64,000 nucleotides of DNA from Magnetococcales bacterium. Its GTDB lineage: Bacteria; Pseudomonadota; Magnetococcia; Magnetococcales; JADFWU01. The notes below the pieces were generated by a model. It had not been told where the DNA came from. It saw only the letters and a list, made by a program, of their open reading frames with translations, and did not search any database. Numbering within the stretch: position 1 is the stretch's first letter; each line of letters opens with the position of its first letter. Shown here piece after piece: positions 7,371-15,259 of this stretch. The position numbers and the translations under genes are program-made. The stretch spans positions 4,781 through 68,780 of the forward strand of contig JADFWU010000011.1 of NCBI GenBank assembly GCA_015234045.1. The letters are read 5' to 3'.

Positions 7371-9307
7371 TCATGGACAAGACTGAAACCCCACAAAGTC
7401 GTACCATCCTGAGCAGTCACCACTGGAACGCCTTCTACCTGTTGAGCGCCCTCAGCACCCTGGTAATCTCCCTGACAGTGGCCATTCAACCCCTGTTTCT
7501 GGATGAGGTGCTGGCGATCTCCTTTGAGCAGTCCGGCACCATCAATGCGCACATTCAGGTAGTCACCCAGCTTATCGGCCTTGCCCTGGTTGTGCTCTAT
7601 ACAGCACAGAAAACCATATTCAACCGACGTATTCCCCTGCTGCTGGTTGGCTTTGCCACAGCAGCCCTAGGCACCTTCCTGATTCCGTTCAGCAAGGATA
7701 TTGAACTCATTCTTGGCCTGGAAGGACTGATCTTCTATTACATCATGCGTGTGATGGTGGCCATGGGTACCGATACGGTTCAACTCCAGATCACAACCCT
7801 GGCTGGAGATGTCTCTACCCGTCAATCCACGTTCAGCTTGCTGCCTAACACCGTGTTTATGATGGTGCTGGGCGGCGCTATCCTTACAGCGATATTTATC
7901 CAAATTCCGGTCTCCGATGGTCGTGTTGACCGATTCATGTGGATTCCTTTCATCGCTGCCATGGCGGGCCTGCTGTTGACCCGTTATCAGCTGCCAAAAC
8001 GCATTCCTCTGCTGAAGAGCGGTAAGGACTATTTTGAACGTGTGTGGGATATGATCACCAATGACCCCCGCATGCAGCTCTGTTTTGCTGCCTCTTTCTA
8101 TGTCCGCGCCGACATGATTGTGGTGAGCCTGTTTCTCTCACTGTGGTGTATCTCATTCGCCGACATGGTGGGTGTTACCCGAGATTATGCTGTCGGTCGT
8201 GCTGGCATCATGTTGGGCGTCATGGGGCTGATGACCCTGATCGCCATGCCTTTCTGGAAACAGTATATGCTGCATCGCAGCCGTATTGGCGCCATCGGTA
8301 TCAGCTTGGCCATCACCGGCCTGGGTTTTTTGTCACTGGGTATGATGAAGAATCCAATGAGCTGGCTGGTATTTATACCGGTAATGATCATCGGTATCGG
8401 ACAGGCAGGCTGCCTGGTTGCACCAAAAGTACTGGCGTTGGAACTGGCCCCCAAAGACCTACTCGGCTCGGTCCAGGGGCTGTTTCATCTGGTCAGTGGT
8501 TTGGGTGTCGTACTGCTGGTTCAGAGCGGCGGTTACTATTTTGATGCAGTCGGTCCTCGGACCCCGTTCATTCTGATCGGCTCCGGCAACCTGTTCATGA
8601 TGGTCTATGCCCTCTGGCTGATCATCAGCGGTCTGGATGAGAATGCCGAACATCAACTGATCAATAAAAACAAACGCAAAATCGACCTCAAGCCGTTGAT
8701 CTTCATGATGGCTCTGCTGCCGCTCATCTGGCTGGTGGGACGGGTGTTGATCAGCGGATATGTTCCGGGCAGCTCCCTGGGTGAAATGCCGGTTGGATTC
8801 ATTAACCGTTATCTGGGCGATTGGGCGTTCAACTTTTTGATCATCTCCCTGGGACTCAGACCACTCTATGAGATCACCGGCATCCGCAAACTGGCCAAAT
8901 ACTCACGGATGATCGGTCTGTACGCCTTCTTCTACGCCGTTCTGCATGTTCTGACCTACGTCTGGCTGGAGTGGGTATTCCACTGGGATAAGATCTTTGA
9001 GGACATTCATGAACGGTCGTTCATTATTCTCGGTGTGATCGCATTCTGCATTCTGATCGTCCTGGCCATCACCTCAACGAGAGACATGGTACGCAGACTG
9101 GGATTTCCAAAATGGAAGCGGATTCATAACACGGTTTACCTAGTCAATATCTTGATCATGTTCCATTTTATCTTTGCCGCAAAACATGAAAATGGCGAAC
9201 CCTATGTGTATGCCGCGATTGTCCTGTTGTTACTGGGCTACCGTTATCATCAGCACTTGAACAAAAAGGCCGCATCCCAACCTGTTGCCCTGGAGCTTGG
9301 CGAGTGA
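7367..9307 (+). CDS. mamZ: MamZ, MFS transporter fused to a ferric-reductase-like domain
   Basis: 646 aa. The first 420 residues are a 12-helix major facilitator domain clearly related to MamH at 35303-36646 (shared NAFYL/NALYL start, GIGQAGC..AP motif and PKDLLGSVQGLF-type signature). The last 200 residues form a YedZ/ferric-reductase-like transmembrane domain with heme-ligand-type histidines (YAVLHVL, FHWD, RIHNTVYLVN, FHFIFAAKH). This composition is diagnostic of MamZ, which with MamX and MamH is implicated in iron transport and redox balance in the magnetosome. The start is GTG 7367 overlapping the mamX stop, or ATG 7373. It is convergent with the minus-strand operon ending at 9447; I see no clear terminator in the 139-base gap. 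Confidence 0.92.
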   Translation: MIMDKTETPQSRTILSSHHWNAFYLLSALSTLVISLTVAIQPLFLDEVLAISFEQSGTINAHIQVVTQLIGLALVVLYTAQKTIFNRRIPLLLVGFATAALGTFLIPFSKDIELILGLEGLIFYYIMRVMVAMGTDTVQLQITTLAGDVSTRQSTFSLLPNTVFMMVLGGAILTAIFIQIPVSDGRVDRFMWIPFIAAMAGLLLTRYQLPKRIPLLKSGKDYFERVWDMITNDPRMQLCFAASFYVRADMIVVSLFLSLWCISFADMVGVTRDYAVGRAGIMLGVMGLMTLIAMPFWKQYMLHRSRIGAIGISLAITGLGFLSLGMMKNPMSWLVFIPVMIIGIGQAGCLVAPKVLALELAPKDLLGSVQGLFHLVSGLGVVLLVQSGGYYFDAVGPRTPFILIGSGNLFMMVYALWLIISGLDENAEHQLINKNKRKIDLKPLIFMMALLPLIWLVGRVLISGYVPGSSLGEMPVGFINRYLGDWAFNFLIISLGLRPLYEITGIRKLAKYSRMIGLYAFFYAVLHVLTYVWLEWVFHWDKIFEDIHERSFIILGVIAFCILIVLAITSTRDMVRRLGFPKWKRIHNTVYLVNILIMFHFIFAAKHENGEPYVYAAIVLLLLGYRYHQHLNKKAASQPVALELGE

Positions 9308-9446
9308 GGAAACAACATGCTAAACAAAAACATCATCTAATGTGCTGGCGGCCTTGAGCAAATAGATCTCTCAAGAACTCGTTTTCCATCACATTGACTG
9401 AAATTGCCATCTCCTTTGCCTCTTCCTGATAGACGGTAGAGATCCC

Positions 9447-10790
9447 CTACTCTATCACCTGGTCAAGAATGAAGTTCGCGGCTTCAATTGCCTCGGATGT
9501 ATCCATCATTTCACAGTTTTCTACATCCCCAACCATCACTTGTAACTGTGCAAGCAGGGTCATCATCGCTCTGACCATGTCCGGACGGATAACCAAGTGA
9601 TCAGCGACTTCACTCATTGATTGGACCACTGTGAGCAATACATGACTGATTTCTGTGATATTGATGAGCTGGCAGTAGTGGGCAGCATTCTGAATGGCAT
9701 GGGCATGACGACTAATCTGATTGAGTTGCACCAAATCAATGGCCTGATTTGACCGGCCCGTTATATCCATGAATGAGGATTGAATGGCAGAGAGTTTTTC
9801 AGAGGCTTCCTGGGAGAAAATCCACAACAGCTCATCCATTTTATGGGGCATGCTGTCCAACCAGCTGAACATGACCTCTTTGAGGGTTGGATCGACCTGA
9901 TTCCAAGCAAGAACTCTAGTACGCGGATCGCCGATATACTCTAACAGAAACCGTTGCAGAAGCGTCTGCATTGCACGAGTGGGCTTGCGATTCAAAAATG
10001 GCCGCAACAGCGTCTCAACCAAAAGAACCTTATAGAACCCGCCAAAAACTAGAAACAGCTCATTCTTTCCCCTGAACCCTTCTAAAACCGTATGCATCTT
10101 TTGGACAGATATTCTTCGGGTGTTCAAGGATGCGGCCAGAAGCGTCAGGAGATGGTTATAACTGTGCCAAACAAATCCATGTTGCGACACGTCACTACTC
10201 AATTTAGCCTGTTCACACAGATGATAGGCCAGGGTATCACCTTGATGAATTTTTTCAGCAAATGCCTTAGGACCATCAGAATCCAGCAACTTGTACTGTT
10301 GGCATATCCGCCATCGCGCCTCTATTTCAGGACGCTGGACATGTTTTAATAATGCCCTTATTTTGACCCGCCAAAACTCAAACAGATCAGTCTGATGCCT
10401 GGGATAATATATGAGGAAGTTATCTAAAAGCGCGAAAAGCGTACCACTATGCGGCACTGTCTCTTCAAGCCATGAGATCCACTGTTCGACAAAATCGGTT
10501 TGTTCCGCAAGCGATGGATCACCATATTTTTGCCCGGCACTAAACAGAAACCAAGGAACTTGTCGTAGCCGACGCCGCTGTATCCCCTGCAAAGATCCTG
10601 TTGACTTAAACCGATCAACCAGCCACTTGCGGCGTATATCAATTTCCTCCGTAGCACTGAGCAGTGATGGTGAGCCAGGTATGCTTCTGTTGATTTCGGC
10701 CCATTTCTTCTGTATTCGGAATGGATAGGCAACCTGCTCCTCATCCGGCAACGGTATTTTCCATCCAATAAGCGTACTGGACAAACTCAT
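9447..10790 (-). CDS. ZorC-like protein with EH-signature domain
   Basis: 447 aa, soluble. The region around residues 240-330 matches the EH_Signature domain of ZorC: an alpha-helical stretch, then LLQRFLLEYIGDPR (YIGDPR at 285-290), a W a few residues later, and the F-SWLD segment. The N-terminal 235 residues are helical. The C-terminal 100 residues (after about 345) are a further helical stretch that I do not recognise. The gene overlaps the ZorB-like gene by four bases (ATGA), the same order (A-B-C) as in Zorya. In Zorya, ZorC is a cytoplasmic partner of the ZorAB motor and contacts DNA. Here it is the last gene of the mam-linked run, and no ZorD helicase/nuclease or ZorE HNH nuclease follows. 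Confidence 0.7.
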   Translation of the reverse strand: MSLSSTLIGWKIPLPDEEQVAYPFRIQKKWAEINRSIPGSPSLLSATEEIDIRRKWLVDRFKSTGSLQGIQRRRLRQVPWFLFSAGQKYGDPSLAEQTDFVEQWISWLEETVPHSGTLFALLDNFLIYYPRHQTDLFEFWRVKIRALLKHVQRPEIEARWRICQQYKLLDSDGPKAFAEKIHQGDTLAYHLCEQAKLSSDVSQHGFVWHSYNHLLTLLAASLNTRRISVQKMHTVLEGFRGKNELFLVFGGFYKVLLVETLLRPFLNRKPTRAMQTLLQRFLLEYIGDPRTRVLAWNQVDPTLKEVMFSWLDSMPHKMDELLWIFSQEASEKLSAIQSSFMDITGRSNQAIDLVQLNQISRHAHAIQNAAHYCQLINITEISHVLLTVVQSMSEVADHLVIRPDMVRAMMTLLAQLQVMVGDVENCEMMDTSEAIEAANFILDQVIE

Positions 10791-11719
10791 TGCATCTGTT
10801 CCAATTCCAGAGTGAGTTGATCCAGCTCTTTGAGAATCAGTGGTATTATTTCCGGTGGCCGGGGATTGGTGAGCAAAAACCGCATGTCGATACGCCGGTT
10901 GATCGGCTCATCGGTGGGCTTTTCATGGGCCACCACGGGCCGGTGCTCGCCATAGCCACTGATGCCGAATACCGGTTGCTTTGACTGATTGCTCAGATTT
11001 GCCAAGGAGCGACTCGCCTCTACATGGCTGGACTCCAGCAGATACTCGAATGTGCGAATCGCCCGCATACCGGAGAGATGGAGATTATTGTCATGGGGAT
11101 TGGCTCGACTTAACGGGATATTATCTGTGTGCCCCTCAATGAATACGGCATCAAGCGTACCGGGATTCCATTGATCGTCATTACAGTGTTCAGGTCGGGA
11201 TGTCATTTCAGCCTGCCCTGCATAACACGCAAGATGCTTATCAAGCACCACAGAGAGTCTTTTCAGTGTGTTTCGCCCCTTTTTTCCCAAATCCGCAGAG
11301 CCTGAGTGGAACAGAATTTTATCTGAAAGCCGCAAGATCCCCTGGTCGGGATCAATCACCACATCCTTCATCCGCATTGTTTGCAGCTCTTTGAAAATAT
11401 CGACCAGCAACTGTTCCTTGAGTCGATCAGTACGACTCAGATAGAGGTCAATATTCTTGCGCAGACTATTGGAAAGCGTCTGCAACTCTTCGATCTTCAA
11501 GTTGAGCACCTTCAGCCGTTCCGCCTGCTCTTGGCGCTCTTTTTTCAACGGCTCCAGTTCTGCTTCATAATCTTTCTGAGAGGTATTCAGATGCAGTGCA
11601 AAAATACTCAGAGTGATAATAAAAACGAAAACCAATCCCGCCATCAGATCACTGATAGAGATGAAATAGCCTTGCTCGGCTTCGATCTCAACTCGACTGC
11701 TGACTCGACGATCACGCAT
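10787..11719 (-). CDS. ZorB-like protein (MotB/OmpA-type stator subunit)
   Basis: 310 aa. The N-terminus carries the ZorB hallmark GYFISISDLMAGLVFVFI (residues 17-34), a single transmembrane helix with Asp24 at its cytoplasmic side; this Asp is the proton-carrying residue in MotB/ZorB proteins. A coiled coil (about 50-100) leads to a C-terminal OmpA-like peptidoglycan-binding domain (about 125-295) with FHSGSADL, EGHTDNIPL and NRRIDMRF. GGAGGT lies just upstream of the ATG. It sits 12 bases after the ZorA-like gene and overlaps the ZorC-like gene. Flagellar MotB is excluded by the SDLMAGL-type helix, the partner gene and the absence of flagellar genes. Confidence 0.85.
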   Translation of the reverse strand: MRDRRVSSRVEIEAEQGYFISISDLMAGLVFVFIITLSIFALHLNTSQKDYEAELEPLKKERQEQAERLKVLNLKIEELQTLSNSLRKNIDLYLSRTDRLKEQLLVDIFKELQTMRMKDVVIDPDQGILRLSDKILFHSGSADLGKKGRNTLKRLSVVLDKHLACYAGQAEMTSRPEHCNDDQWNPGTLDAVFIEGHTDNIPLSRANPHDNNLHLSGMRAIRTFEYLLESSHVEASRSLANLSNQSKQPVFGISGYGEHRPVVAHEKPTDEPINRRIDMRFLLTNPRPPEIIPLILKELDQLTLELEQMQ

Positions 11720-11731
11720 GGCTAACCTCCG

Positions 11732-14700
11732 TTACTGTTTCTCGGACAGTTGGCCTAGAAAATCACTCAAGGATTCATTCATATCATCCAGCTTGCTACC
11801 AAACTCACCGATGCTCATGTTCAGCTTGCCAGTGACGTTACCCATATTGTCATCAATATTATGAATAAAGCCAATGATATTACCGGAAAATTCATTCAAG
11901 CCCTTACTGAGATTGATAAAGGTCCGCTCAAGCGATTCATCCACTGTTTCAAACCGCGACTGATACTCCTCCCACACAGCTTTGAGTTGACGATGGGCCT
12001 CCCCGATGGCAACCAGTGTTTCCTGAGCAATGTATTGAGTCTGCACCAGAGTTCCGGTGACCTTCTCGATCTTCTCGACACCACTATAGATTTTATCTCC
12101 GGTGATTGAGAACTGCTGACTGGCCTCGGCAAGCATCCCGGTGGTGTGCTCCATCGGTTGCAACAGGTTGGATGATATTTGAGAGATGAATTCATCAAGA
12201 CTGTTGCCCATCTCATCCATACGATTACCAAATCCACCGATGGTCACACCGAATTTATCAGCAACATTCTCCATATGCCTATCCATGCCATTGACAAAGT
12301 CAACAACCTGATGGGAAAACTCGCCAAGTCCACCGTTGAGATTGTTGAAGGTGTGTTCAAGGGTGTTGTCAACACTCTCAAAGCGAGACTGGTAGTTGGT
12401 CCACACCCCCTGAAGCTGCTCATGGGCCAGGGTGATCGCTTGCAGGGTTGCCTGCGCTACCTCTTGAGTCTGTCCCATGGTCTGAGTGACCGCATCCAAT
12501 TTACCGAACCCAGAATAGAGTCGGTCACCAGCCTGACTGAGAGAACGGCTGGCGGCCTCCATCGGCGTGATCAACTGACGCATGCTGGTCTGGGCTGTAT
12601 CAAAGGTTCGAGCAAAATCACGAATATTTTCGAGAGATGTCCGAGTTTCAGCAGCGATTCCCACCGAATCACTCAGCGTGTTGGCCAATCTTCGCGTAGC
12701 TGTACCCAACTCAGTGGCTGCCTGTTGAATCGATTCACCACTCATCTGAATCGCACCATGGAGACTGGCATTGTCAGTGCTCAACCGTTTTTGTGAGGCA
12801 TGTAATGCCTCAGCATTCTGCATGCTGTTGTTGAGCATCGCCGATGCGGAGTGGCTCATATCGTCCATCTGTTGGGAGAGTCGATCAACCAACCTGCCCA
12901 TACGATCCTCAAAGTTGCCGGACGTTGACTGTGTACCGCTGGAGGCTCTGCTGACATCTTTCATCAGGTCGGGAATCACTGACAGATGCCGCCCCATCGA
13001 CTCCTGGGAGGATTTCATACTTTCAATGGATGAGTGCAAAGTCGAAAACGCCTGCAACATCTGATCGGTCATCTGTTGTGAGGCGTGATTGATGCCCTCA
13101 AGCATACGATCATTATTCGTAGTCAACTGTGACAGCGTTCTGCTCTGACTGTCTCCTTTGTTATCTGCCGCCAACTGTCCAGACAACTGGGTCATGAATC
13201 CATCAAACTTGGTCTCCATACGGGTATGGAAACTGTGTAATCCTTCCGTAAGCTGATGGACCTGATTGGCAATATCGGGCGTTGAGACCCCCAATTGACG
13301 CATCTCCGCCAATATCGACCGAACACTCTCGGATAGCGCACTCATCACCGTATGGGAGTGCTGTACCTGATCGTTGAACCGGCTGCTGAACTGTCCCATG
13401 GTATCAGAGACAGAATCAGCCACAGAGGGGGTGTTATCGCTTTTCTTCATCTGTGCCAACATGGCGCTCATGCTGTCCGCCATGTCGCTGATGGCAATGC
13501 GCGTCTGCGCCATCTGATCACTGATCTGACTGCCCAGATCCTGCATACCCGTTGTTGCCGCTGTCGATTCTGCACCTGAACTGCTCGCTGCTGTGGTCAT
13601 GGTACCAACAGCCTGCATCAGTTTTTCGGCGGTTTGGCTCAGCCCATTGGCAGCGTGTGTCATCTGTTCACCAGCGCTGCTGACCACCTGGCCCAACGCC
13701 TTGGTATCGGTTCCAATCTGGGACTGAGAGTTTTGTAGGGATTGAATGAACTGTTCGGATTGATCGAGCGCCTGGAGGTTGCCTGCCTTGCTCTGCTGCA
13801 TCTGCTCCACCATGTCATCCATGGCGATCATATTGTCGCCAAACAGGGCATGGAACTGTTCAAAACGCTCTACCAGTTTCTCAGTGGAGACCAATATCTG
13901 CGGCGTGGTATTGAGTAGTAAAATCAGTTCGTCATGACCACTCTTCATTCCAGATACCACACCAGCCAAATCGGTTACCGACTGTTCTAAGCGGTCTCCC
14001 AGATCCGATGTCGATTTCTTGAACTGCTCTGATATGGATTGGGTACTGGCTGCAAGCCTGTCCCGATCCTGTTGCACCATGTCACTCAGTTGCTTCTGAG
14101 TGGTCTCCTGAGCGGTTTGCCAGGAGGCAGTAATCGTATTGGTCTGCCGCTTGAGTGTTTCATTGATGCTGGTCAATGACTCGCCAAAGGTGGATAAGTG
14201 CTTACCAATGACACTCTCAGCTGATGCCTCTTTGGCTGCTGGAACCACAACAGCAGCGGTGTTCTCAATAGAACCCGCAGGTGCCAAAAGCTGAACCGCC
14301 TGTACCATCTGATCAATGGATTGTTGAAATCGGCCCTGACCAAGATAACTGTTTTTCGCTTCAGATACGGACAACGCAATGGTGCTATTGAAGATTTTCA
14401 TTTGATTGGTCTGCTGGCGAAGCTCTTTAAACAGCCTTTCCTGGTTCTTACTGATGTCGGAGAGCGCCGTCTCCTCAGCAGGCTTGAGATCCAATCGACC
14501 AGTTAAGTTTAAAACAAAGCGACGAATCTGAAAGGAGACCCCATACAGCCGTCGTTTCTCCAAAAGCGAAAAAATGATCGACATGCTGATGCCGCAGATG
14601 GAGGTAAGAAATGCCAGTGAGGCACCTCCCATAAGGTCTCCCAGAGCAGCGCGCATCTCTTCCGGACCAGCATTCATACCTTTTTGGGCCAGATGAATAC

Positions 14701-15196
14701 CCGCAACCAGACCGATAAAGGTTCCCAAAATGCCCAAACCGGTCAGCAGGTTGGGTATTGAGTTGTAGAGCCGGATGTTGAGATGGTTGTAGAGCAGACT
14801 GCGATCATGGAAAAAATAACCAGGATCAGCAGTAGTCGTAATCGGTTTGGGTTTTTCCGGCGGGGTATAGTTGAGATTATTGACGAATGTCTTCCAAGGC
14901 CCCTTCAGAATTGTCAACCTGGAATCAGCCAAATCCCTGTTAAACACATCCCAATTGATCGCAAACAGATACTTTCTGCGGATTTCGTGATCATCCGCAT
15001 CTATTTCTGACCAATCATGCTCCTCTGGCAGATTTTCGGTGCGTCTCAACAGGCGCAGCCCACCGTTAATATGCCGAAGAACCTTGTTTGTCCTAAGATA
15101 GAGCGACAGAAGTGTAGCAAAAAAAACCGCACTGATAATCAGGCAGAAAATCGCGACCCCTGTCATACTGGAAAAAAAATGCGCAAAGGCGGTCAA
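11732..15196 (-). CDS. ZorA-like MotA/ExbB-type channel protein with a giant tail
   Basis: 1154 aa. The start is TTG 15196 with AGGAGAG upstream. A first membrane helix lies at about 12-32. The MotA/TolQ/ExbB-type channel helices follow at about 148-166 (LLTGLGILGTFIGLVAG) and 188-212 (GGASLAFLTSICGISMSI), typical of ZorA. Everything after residue 230 is long helical, coiled-coil-prone sequence rich in Gln, Ser and Met. It resembles methyl-accepting chemotaxis protein cytoplasmic repeats but lacks the MCP hairpin tip. The C-terminus holds a near-perfect duplication of about 120 residues (890-1011 and 1033-1154). ZorA tails project into the cytoplasm and set the length of the complex; this one is far longer than the 500-750 residues I associate with the family. 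Asp24 of the adjacent ZorB-like protein would complete the proton channel. Confidence 0.85.
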   Translation of the reverse strand: MTAFAHFFSSMTGVAIFCLIISAVFFATLLSLYLRTNKVLRHINGGLRLLRRTENLPEEHDWSEIDADDHEIRRKYLFAINWDVFNRDLADSRLTILKGPWKTFVNNLNYTPPEKPKPITTTADPGYFFHDRSLLYNHLNIRLYNSIPNLLTGLGILGTFIGLVAGIHLAQKGMNAGPEEMRAALGDLMGGASLAFLTSICGISMSIIFSLLEKRRLYGVSFQIRRFVLNLTGRLDLKPAEETALSDISKNQERLFKELRQQTNQMKIFNSTIALSVSEAKNSYLGQGRFQQSIDQMVQAVQLLAPAGSIENTAAVVVPAAKEASAESVIGKHLSTFGESLTSINETLKRQTNTITASWQTAQETTQKQLSDMVQQDRDRLAASTQSISEQFKKSTSDLGDRLEQSVTDLAGVVSGMKSGHDELILLLNTTPQILVSTEKLVERFEQFHALFGDNMIAMDDMVEQMQQSKAGNLQALDQSEQFIQSLQNSQSQIGTDTKALGQVVSSAGEQMTHAANGLSQTAEKLMQAVGTMTTAASSSGAESTAATTGMQDLGSQISDQMAQTRIAISDMADSMSAMLAQMKKSDNTPSVADSVSDTMGQFSSRFNDQVQHSHTVMSALSESVRSILAEMRQLGVSTPDIANQVHQLTEGLHSFHTRMETKFDGFMTQLSGQLAADNKGDSQSRTLSQLTTNNDRMLEGINHASQQMTDQMLQAFSTLHSSIESMKSSQESMGRHLSVIPDLMKDVSRASSGTQSTSGNFEDRMGRLVDRLSQQMDDMSHSASAMLNNSMQNAEALHASQKRLSTDNASLHGAIQMSGESIQQAATELGTATRRLANTLSDSVGIAAETRTSLENIRDFARTFDTAQTSMRQLITPMEAASRSLSQAGDRLYSGFGKLDAVTQTMGQTQEVAQATLQAITLAHEQLQGVWTNYQSRFESVDNTLEHTFNNLNGGLGEFSHQVVDFVNGMDRHMENVADKFGVTIGGFGNRMDEMGNSLDEFISQISSNLLQPMEHTTGMLAEASQQFSITGDKIYSGVEKIEKVTGTLVQTQYIAQETLVAIGEAHRQLKAVWEEYQSRFETVDESLERTFINLSKGLNEFSGNIIGFIHNIDDNMGNVTGKLNMSIGEFGSKLDDMNESLSDFLGQLSEKQ
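11735..12529 (-). repeat. internal tandem duplication in the ZorA-like tail
   Basis: Two copies of a 122-residue unit, separated by 21 residues. Unit 1 starts GDRLYSG and contains YQSRFESVD; unit 2 starts GDKIYSG and contains YQSRFETVD. Both continue with a VTIGGFGNRMDEM / MSIGEFGSKLDDM type end. The DNA copies have diverged, so the duplication is old and maintained at protein level. Confidence 0.85.
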
Positions 15197-15259
15197 CGGA
15201 CTCTCCTATGTATTCCATTCCTGTCGGCAAGAATCGCCAGGAAATTGTTTTGCAACTAT

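Noticed and set aside
9308-9446. Small gene or terminator between mamZ and the ZorC-like gene
   Set aside because: The only start codon frame is seven codons long and no stable hairpin with T run is visible.
9447-15196. Flagellar MotA/MotB stator genes
   Set aside because: The TM helix of the B protein reads SISDLMAGL as in ZorB, the A protein has a giant coiled tail, a third EH-signature-like gene is coupled, and no flagellar genes are near.
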